Part shown: positions 56,328-64,000 of the stretch, piece by piece | Layout: every line of letters begins with the position of its first letter | Numbering within the stretch: position 1 is the stretch's first letter | The notes under the pieces: generated by a model | Told to the model about the DNA's origin: nothing | The model's input: the letters and a program-made list of their open reading frames with translations, nothing else | Databases searched by the model: none | Program-made: the position numbers and the translations under genes | Source of the DNA: Azolla caroliniana | Lineage: Eukaryota > Polypodiophyta | Length of the DNA stretch: 64,000 nucleotides | Assembly: GCA_043228905.1 (NCBI GenBank) | Contig: JBHGNT010000015.1 | Coordinates: forward strand, 2,976,001-3,040,000 | Direction of reading: 5' to 3'

Positions 56328-57066
56328 CCGGGTTAGACACTTTCTAATTCTTGTCATAATCTCTCAAAGCAGATCTTATCCCAGGAACAACCCCATTCTA
56401 TGCTCCATTCCGCTAGACAACACTCGACAAAGCCTGTCGGACCTGTCCCTCTTAGTGTTGTAGTCACCCGAAGTAGGATTGGCCTAGATAACTGGTATAT
56501 AATCTGTAATTGGTATTTTCTTGAAATCAACATTTGAAATCCGATAGGCTAATCGGCGCATTCGTGTCCAATTCGGCCTAGTCAATCGATTGTAACATCT
56601 TCGGACAAAATCCGTCAATAAGTCGAAATCGATTCGACTCGTGTTCGAATCCGACTAGAACAATATCAGGTGAGCTAGTCGGCTACATTCCATCACCGTT
56701 TGTAGTCAACTCCCAACAGAGTCTAACAAGCCAACACAGATGGCATCAACATCCGAACCAAGGCTTGAATTGGACGGGTTAGTCTTTAAATTTTTTGACC
56801 AGCATTTTTTAAAGATGTATGTCATATGACATGAGAGTGCAAAAACTAACATGTCATTTGACATACAAGTTTTAATAATGAAAAGCTCTATATGATGCTT
56901 CATTATTATACATTTTATTACTATAGAAAGTACACAAAGATACACAAATAAACATAACTACCTCACAAAGATAATGAAATCATACAAAAAATCATACAAA
57001 TTGAATACTTAATCATCATATATTTCTTAAAGCCCAAAAAATACAAAAAAATGTTTATCATACCGT
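56328..57066 (+). other. copia leader continuation and unassigned DNA
   Basis: The first bases continue the copia leader after the solo LTR. After that I find no gene. An imperfect inverted pair (ATGTCATATGACAT and ACATGTCATTTGACAT, about 56,817-56,868) is present. The stretch ends at CCGT (57,063-57,066), the left target copy of Gyp-3. Confidence 0.45.
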
Positions 57067-57789
57067 TGTCGTGCCTTTTGGCTCCGGATCGTTGCGTGAG
57101 TCAGTTGGGAATCACTGAGGTTTTGGACTAGGAGAAAGAAGAATATGAGATAAGGCTAGTAATGAATAGGTAGAAAGAAGGGTAAGTTATGAATCTTGTG
57201 AATCCCACGAGTTTAGTGTATTTAATCAATATTTAGATAGTAGGAGACAATTTAGATGACAAATTCGTGAATCCCACGAATATATTATATTGGTCAATCC
57301 TTACAAAATAATCAACCCCCATATACATCTTTCTCTCCTCCTTATATAAGGATGGGAGAGACTAACCATAACTTCCTGCTTTTCTAAAGTGTTCATGCAC
57401 ACTAAATGTGCATGAGTTGCTTTTTCCACTATGCTTTTATTTCCTAGATATAGTGCTCATGCATGCTAGATGTGCACGAGTATTTTTTTGATTGGTTTAT
57501 ATTTTTCTTGTAAATAAAGTATTCACGCACTCAAAAAATGCATGATTTACCTTTTAATAAAGGTAGGCATAAATAAAATTCATATACCCATTAAATCTAT
57601 ATTTATAACACTTATGATAAGTTAATACAATGGTAAAGTTTTGGTTTATTTATATGGAGGTATAGGGTTCGAATCCTGCCCTATGCATGTAATAAATATT
57701 TTAATATTTTCTTTTATTTATATATATGTACTTAAATCGGATATATTATTTTTACATTTTTCACGCACTGTGCGGACTACACTACGACA
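57067..57789 (-). repeat. Gyp-3 3' LTR
   Basis: Plus-strand view TGTCGTGCCTTTTGG ... ACACTACGACA, 723 bp, preceded by CCGT. It contains a tRNA-like segment on the plus strand (antisense to the element): TGGTAAAGTTTTGG near 57,631 and GGTTCGAATCC at 57,666-57,676. Confidence 0.9.
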
Positions 57790-57845
57790 CTCGCCTCCTC
57801 CGAACCCGCACATCCTCCGGTATGTGCCGAAGTTCCCGATGCATG

Positions 57846-60800
57846 TTATTCGTCTTCATCCGTAGTATTCTCCGATTCTCCCCTTATGTCGACAACAAGT
57901 TGTAGTCCACTTTCTTCGCTTTCCGTATCACCGCGATCTTTGTCTAGTTGCTCCTCGATGTCGGTCTTATCTAGGGTTACATAGGGTTCTTCATCAGTCC
58001 GCTTCTTGAAAATCTTCACCTGTTTCCCCGCTATAGGCACCCGTAGTATTGTTCCATCCAACTCGCATAGTGGGTAAGTTCCATTGTCGAAAACTTTCCG
58101 AACCTCGTATGCCCCGAACCACCTTTTCGCGAACTTTCGGATCGTTGTATGTTGATGATCCCAACTATTGTCATAGACAATCACCCAATCTCCTTCTTCA
58201 ATCTTCCGTGGTCGTAGTCGATGCTTTGTGTCAAATCGGCTTTTGTTCCGGAATCGTGCTTCCTATTGTTGGCGTGTTGCTTCCGTTATGTCTTCCGGTC
58301 TTCCCTCCAGTTGTTGTATCCGGACTGCTAGTAGTTCTTCTCGGATCATCTCTTCCTTCCACGACAGCACTGTCCATGTCGCAATTGCGGTTTCCGTCGG
58401 CATTACCGGTGCTTGTCCGGTCATGAGTTCGGCTGGCATAAAACTGGTCACGGAACTATGCGTCGTACGATCCGCCCATAGTGCATGCGGGAGCATCTGC
58501 GACCAATCCTTCACCCTTCCGTCGCATGCTTTTGCAAGTGCTTTGACGATTGGACTATGTCCTCATTCGATCTTCCCGTTGGCTTCCGGATTGTATGTCG
58601 TTGTTAGTGTTAACCAAACTCCATGTTTGGTGAAGAATTCCCTAGCTTTCTCATAGTCGAGTTCTCCCCGATCCGCAATCACTTGTCCTACGCACCCGTA
58701 CTTGCAAAACACTTCTTCCAAAAGAAATTGGCATACCACAGAACATGTTTTCCTCCGTAGGGCTCGACCTTCTACTTGGTTTGTGATATCTTCCCAACCT
58801 AACACCAAGTACTTCTTTTGTCTGATCCCGGTTGGCATGGCTACAATGTTGACCATCCATTTGAAGTTGATTGTTGGTGCGAATGTCAGATGTAACTCAT
58901 CTCGGTGTCGAACCCCGGAGTAGACTTGGCATTTCTCGCAGCTTTCCGTGAACTCCGTGACATCTTTGTACATATTCTTCCACCAATGTCTTTGCTTGAT
59001 CTTCACAAATGTTGCCCATGTTCCCCGATGTCCAGCACAATCAGATTCGTGAAATTCAGACATTATCTGGTTTCGTTGCTCTTTTATCCCGACTACTCGA
59101 AATGGTATGCCATCCGGTCTTTTCGGCTCCCTCCATATTAATCCATTTTTCAAGAAGAACTTTCGGACTTGCCGCTTCTTACTTCGGATCTCGGCTCTCT
59201 TCACTTTATTGTTCGATGATTCCTCGATTTCTTGTAGCACTTTCCCGATCAACAAGCTTTCTCCTTCGTATTCTTCTTCCCGGAATTCTCGGATTACATT
59301 CACCCGGCATATGTGCTCCGAAGCAAAGTAGTCTTCGGAAACTTCTTCATTATCGGATTCGGTTATGTCGTCTCCGAACCGCGCCCTTGATAGCATATTC
59401 GCTACCGCATTGTCTTTTCCGGAGGTGTTTCGTACCTCCGGATTAAGTGACTTAACATATGCAATCCACCTTAGCATAGCCACATCCGGTATAGTACAAC
59501 ACCGCATCATCCCGAGTATCGGAAGACAATCCGTTTCGATCACTACTTTGGCTCCAATCAAATAATCTCGATTCGATTTGGTTGCCGACACGACTCCCCA
59601 TAATTCTCTTTTTACTTGTGCATACCCGTGTTGCCTTTCGTTGAGAACCTTTGCTCCGAATCGGATCCGATATTGCGAACCATCCGAGTCGGCTTGATTG
59701 ATGACCCATCCGATTCCGGTTGGACTTGTGTCAACCGTTACTATGACCGGTCGGTCATAGCTCGGCTTCTTAAGTGATTCCGCCCTTCGTAATGTTTTCT
59801 TAAGCTTCTTCATGGCTTTGGTATGTTCCGGTCTCCATTCGAACTTCTTACCCTTCCGCAACAAGTGATAGAGTGGGTCCGCAATATGTGCATAGTGCGG
59901 AATCCATATGTGATAGAATGCACATGCTCCAAGAAACCTTCGGACTTCGGATTGTGACTCGTATACTTCTTTCATAGCTTGAATCGCATCAATTTTGGTT
60001 GGTGACGGTCTTCGGCTGTAGGACCCACATAGATGTCCGACTACCAATATTTCTTCTTGTCTGAATGTCGATTTCTCTCCGGAAAGTGTTAGGTGCACAT
60101 CTTCTAACTTTCGTAGCACTTTCTCGCAATCGCGAATATGGTCGACTACGAACTGTCGGCATCCCCGATCATCCATAGTCTCATCTTTTTCTTCCACCGC
60201 ACATCCTTTCATCCGAATGTCATCTAGGAACGACATCGTTATCTCCGGAATGCAATCTTGAAGCACCTTGTTCATTGCATTCATCATATGTGCGACCGAG
60301 TTCGTTGCACCTTGTGGTAGTGTGCACATACGGACTAATCATATCGGTGTTCGCATGGTAGTGATGTCTCGGCTCTCCACGGCTAGTTGGAATTGGTCAT
60401 ACCCGACCGGAGTATAGGTCTTCGATGGAGTATATCGTGCATCCGGAAAATGCTTCTGCAAATTTGTTCACTATCGGACCGACTCCGGAGTTTCGGATCG
60501 TGACCTTGTTCAACGGTTGCAAGTCTTGAATAAACCGGAGTCACCCATTCTTCTTCGGAACCGTAAACCATCGATTTGAGTACGGAGCATTTGATGGCTC
60601 TAGAATCCCCATCGCCACCTTCTCCTTGAGCAAGTCGATGACTTTCGGAATATGCGCACGTGGCACCGGAATCGGCTTCAGGTTCCACGACACATGATCA
60701 ATCGTGAAGATCACCATCGGTTACACTATCTTCGGATCAACACACCCTATCTCCTTCGATGTGAATACAAATGTTTTTCCATGTTGTTCCAACATCTCAC

Positions 60801-63500
60801 GAAACCGTTCTTCTTCTTTTTGTAAGAGGAAACCACCTCCACCGATTCGAAGGTTTTTCTGGGTCTCATCTATGAAGGCATGTCCGATATCCACGGACTT
60901 TCGAAGTGTCAAGTCTCCCGAGACTTCTTTCCTCTTTTGTTCGCTATCGGCGGGTAGTGGTCCCGCGGCCGGTTTCACTTTCTTCTCCACGGTCTTGTAT
61001 TTCGCACTTACCATTCCTTCTTCTTTGCGGAGCACATCCGGCCCCATTTTAACAATGATCTCGTACATCTCGACCGATTCCACCAGAACTACCTGGTCTC
61101 CCTGGCTAGTTTCTTTCGCAAGCTCTTCAAGCCGTTGTAGCGTGCTCCCATAGAACACTTCTTCAACTACTCCAACGATTTCTTCGTCTTCTTTTATTAT
61201 TGATGCCGACCGTAAACTATCCTCTACTTTTCTGTATTCTTTCTTCATTCCTTCGGTTATGGCCATGTACGTAGATGCCCCATTCAGACCAATTCGTACT
61301 TGTTTTGCTCCAAGAGTTTTCTTCCTGTGTGGGGTATCAAGGCTTCTTGGACTATCACTTCCCCACTTCGCAACAGTCTGCTCTAAAAATCCATCTTTGT
61401 TTGGGACAAGAGCTCCCTCTTGTTCCTTTCATGATTCGCAGGCACTATTAGGAATTGGACGGATTTCCCTCCGCTTTGACTCCGAATTCGTGCGAAAGCC
61501 GCACCGCTATCGAGCACCTTTGTCTCCATCCATGATGCCGTGATAAAGGGTTGCCCGAGGATCACGGAGTGTGAGACCTCATCTTGCACGAAAAAATTTT
61601 GGTCTATCTCTACATCTCTGATCTTCACCGTCACATCCGGACAAGCCGCAAATAGGTCTTATGTTGCTTTAGTGGCTACCCGGATCTTCCATCCATGATT
61701 AGTGTTAATAGGCCACTTCCCTTTCCAGTAGAACTCCTTGAACATCAAGTTGATCTCCGATCCGTGATCAATCAATGTAGGTCTTCTATTGCTTTAGTGG
61801 TTGCCCGAATCTTCCATCCATGATTAGTGTTAATAGGCCACTTCCCTTTCCGGTAGAACTTCTTTGACATCAAGTTGATCTCCGATCCGTGATCAATCAA
61901 TGCTAGCACGGGCTCTTTGATGTTGCCGATTTGGACCGGAGTCTCTGTAGTTGCACGTGCCCAATTTGGCTTTGTGTAGTGGAAGTTCGGAATTTCGTCC
62001 TCCAATTCGGTGTCATTCATTAAAACAGTATTTGCATTCACCCTTGGAGCATTTTCCTCCGTACTTTGTCTTTTTCTCTTCATGAGATCCACAAGAAGAT
62101 CGTGGAACTCCTTCTTCGCTATTCTGAGTAATTCCCGAAGCGAAAATTCTACCTGGCTATCAAGGATTCTCTCCTCGAACACCTTTTTCAAGTCCGTTTG
62201 TTGTTCGATGTCCGAGGCAAGCTTGAATGCCGGAATTTTCTTTTCTTTTCCCTTCCCTCCAGAGTTCCAGCTTTCTAGTGTCTTCGATGGTCCGGCCGCA
62301 TCATCCGTGCACCGTCATTTCTCGTCTATATACACTTCATGCAATTGACATAAGGCGTACGCGCTACTCTTATCAACGGGGCACTCCCATCCCGTAGCTT
62401 CATAGATGCCTTCCGCGGTGCTTCGGATCTCATTGGAGTCAGTTTTCTTGGGGTTTTCTAGCACATCCGGCCAAAAAGACGCCTTTGCTCCCGATGACTC
62501 ACCCACACTTATTCCCGCAGTTGTCGAATAATTACCTTTCGCCGCTATTTCCTCCTCTAGGACATTCTTCATGCCGCTTTCCGAAAGTTCAGTCGGAGTG
62601 GCTTCCAAGAGTCCATCGAATGAATCTGATTTCCCTTTTAGTAGATAAGATCTCGTCGTAACGCCTCCTTGTGCTCATCGCAATCCCTCCAATCATGTTC
62701 AGTGTTATCATCCGACTTCTTCACCATCGCGATTTTTAGATTCTCCATCTCCTTCAGCAACTGCTCCACCGTGGTTGCGTCGAATACCTTCTCGGTCGTA
62801 GTCTCTCAAGCCCGCGGTTGATGGTCTTCCAATCCGGATCTCAGTTTCAGAATCGGTTCCAAAACCCTCTTTTCTTCGTTAGCAAGCCATTGCCCCCTCT
62901 TTGTGTATTGTGCAACGATATCTCGCACGTTATCCCATGTATCGGTGAGGCCACTCTCGGTGGTCGTGTCCTCCAAAAGCACTCCAAGTTCTTTCCAGTC
63001 CTAGATGTCCACGGCTCGTAGGAACATGATCACTTTGTCCGGTGCGAGGATAGCTTGATCTCTCGCAGACAACCTCCCGAACCAACTTTCGAATGCCGAA
63101 AACACATTGAGGACCTTCATCCCCTTGTCCGGTGTTTCCACCCAATCTTCGAATCCTCTCCTCATTGCCTTGGACGAGTCCTCGATGGCGAACGTGGTCT
63201 TTAGGGCCACTTCAAATGCTTCCCATGTCGGATTCTGTTGTCGTATCCCATGGATACTCCCTTGAAGACCGTCGGTCGCCACCCGGTTGAAAATGTCACT
63301 TGTAATCCTTTCGAAATTCCGCACTGTAGCATTTCCGCCTTGTAATCTCGCAAATACCGTGACACATCTTTCCCTTTGAATTGCCCATTCCGTTGCACAA
63401 GCCGCTCTACTGCCGCCACAATCTCCGACATTGTACGTTGTTCTTGTAGCATCCACTCAAACATCGTCATCATGTTGTTAGCCTCTGGTTGAATTTCCAT
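57846..63500 (-). pseudogene. Gyp-3 gag-pol pseudogene
   Basis: Gag starts MEIQPEANNMMTMFEWMLQ at 63,500; a frame change near 63,300 and a stop near 63,003 interrupt it. The protease (62,191-61,383) has ALIDHGSEINLM and VILGQPFI but is split by a 128-bp tandem duplication. RT segments: WNLKPIPVPRAHI (60,690s), a frame change at the YSG block near 60,410, then FLDDI at about 60,235. RNase H has VTVDTSPTGIGWV and ETDCLPILGM. Integrase has the H-H-C-C zinc region (HESDCAGHRGTW ... CEKCQ), then MVNIVAM where the first catalytic aspartate is expected (asparagine here), ADRGELD and NPEANGKIE. A TGA follows at about 58,562 where CGA (arginine) is usual. The tail has KFAKRWFGAYEV (GPY/F module) and ends at 57,846. 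Inactive. Confidence 0.9.
61649..61907 (-). repeat. 128-bp tandem duplication in Gyp-3 protease
   Basis: Two copies, about 61,649-61,778 and 61,779-61,907, both with TCTTCCATCCATGATTAGTG and TTGATCTCCGATCCGTGATC. They differ at several bases, so the duplication is not very recent. It repeats the DHG active-site block and breaks the frame. Confidence 0.85.
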
Positions 63501-63517
63501 CTCCTTGCCACCCGGTT

Positions 63518-63534
63518 TCACGTCGGGTTCACCA
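63518..63534 (-). other. Gyp-3 primer binding site, tRNA-Trp
   Basis: Minus strand TGGTGAACCCGACGTGA, four bases from the LTR. Complementary to the 3' end of plant tryptophan tRNA. Confidence 0.82.
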
Positions 63535-63538
63535 CTTG

Positions 63539-64000
63539 TGTCGTGCCTTTCGGTTCCAGATCGTTGCGTGAGTCGGGTGGGAACCACTAAGGTTTTGACT
63601 AGGAGAAAGAAGAATATGAGATAAGGCTAGTAATGAATAGGTAGAAAGAGAGGTAAGTTATGAATCTCGTGAATCCCACGAGTTTAGTGTATTTAATCAA
63701 TATTTAGATAGTAGGAGACAATTTAGATGACAAATTCGTGAATCCTACGAATATATTATATTGGTCAATCCTTACAAAATAATCAACCCCCATATACATC
63801 TTTCTCTCCTCCTTATATAAGGATGGGAGAGACTAACCATAACTTCCTGCTTTTCTAAAGTGTTCATGCACACTAAATGTGCATGAGTTGCTTTTTCCAC
63901 TATGTTTTTATTTCCTAGATATAGTGCTCATGCACGCTAGATGTGCACGAGTATTTTTTTGATTGGTTTATATTTTTCTTGTAAATAAAGTATTCACGCA
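63539..64000 (-). repeat. Gyp-3 5' LTR, partial
   Basis: TGTCGTGCCTTTCGG onward; collinear with 57,067-57,528. Differences are concentrated in the first 65 bases, the rest being almost identical. It continues past the window end. Confidence 0.88.

Larger units (their letters stand above)
57067..64000 (-). mobile_element. Gyp-3, nearly complete gypsy element, right LTR cut by window end
   Basis: Minus-strand Ty3/gypsy element: 3' LTR 57,067-57,789, pol and gag 57,846-63,500, primer site 63,518-63,534, 5' LTR from 63,539 to beyond 64,000. Domain order protease-RT-RNase H-integrase, no chromodomain seen. Decayed by stops, frame changes and an internal duplication. Solo LTRs of this type are at 26,560-27,316 and 34,162-34,824. 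Confidence 0.9.

Noticed and set aside
57619-57690. Functional tRNA gene in the Gyp-3 LTR
   Set aside because: A and B boxes are recognisable but the cloverleaf stems do not pair well and no anticodon arm is convincing, so it is reported only as tRNA-like.

Overview
The window looks like repeat-dense DNA of a land-plant nuclear genome. It has Ty1/copia and Ty3/gypsy retrotransposons, L1-type LINEs, spliced genes with GT-AG introns, and a fragment of a plant-style PPR gene. The wording of that PPR fragment (a LGACxxxGNVxLGxxAFE block) reminded me of ferns and their relatives; this is a weak inference from memory. I see no intact ordinary cellular gene. Almost everything is a mobile element, often nested several deep.

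1-11,282: a pile of copia elements. Broken copies on both strands surround one apparently complete and very young copia element (3,372-8,719). It has a CATTA duplication, LTRs differing at three bases plus one indel, and an open 1,357-codon gag-pol. It sits inside the reverse-transcriptase gene of an older copia whose RNase H and 3' LTR resume at 8,725.

11,283-30,248: the most notable object, here called GT-1, is a DNA transposon of about 19 kb. Its near-perfect terminal inverted repeats begin GGGTCGAAGC, and it has a 4-bp AACA target duplication. It is inserted into the LTR of a minus-strand copia, which resumes at 30,253 and ends at 30,556. GT-1 carries two convergent spliced genes. The plus-strand gene has phase-1 introns. 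The decayed minus-strand gene encodes a transposase-like protein with WSDGxxSQFK and GHGKGxxDGAG motifs. The palindrome TTAGTACTAA is scattered through the element. A 7.4-kb gypsy element (12,586-20,009) and a solo LTR (26,560-27,316) were inserted later.

30,557-40,150: unassigned DNA, a five-copy tandem repeat of about 320 bp (31.1-32.5 kb), then a long minus-strand LINE (about 32.9-39.7 kb) holding another solo gypsy LTR.

40,150-53,477: part of a second, related element (GT-2), interrupted by a solo LTR (GGAGG duplication), a 5'-truncated LINE (17-bp duplication) and a PPR gene fragment next to a poly-T tract. The LINE is itself interrupted by a 1.45-kb non-autonomous LTR element (AAGTA duplication) and by a 5.1-kb gypsy deletion derivative (CCGT duplication).

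53,478-64,000: a copia 5' LTR with a broken gag, a second copia 5' LTR, a 1.25-kb solo gypsy LTR, and a nearly complete but decayed minus-strand gypsy element whose right LTR runs off the window.

The three gypsy elements appear to form one lineage. They share a primer site matching the 3' end of tRNA-Trp, a protease with DHG in place of the usual D-S/T-G, and 4-bp target duplications centred on CpG. Every boundary given as exact was read by eye from terminal dinucleotides and target duplications. Approximate boundaries are stated as such.
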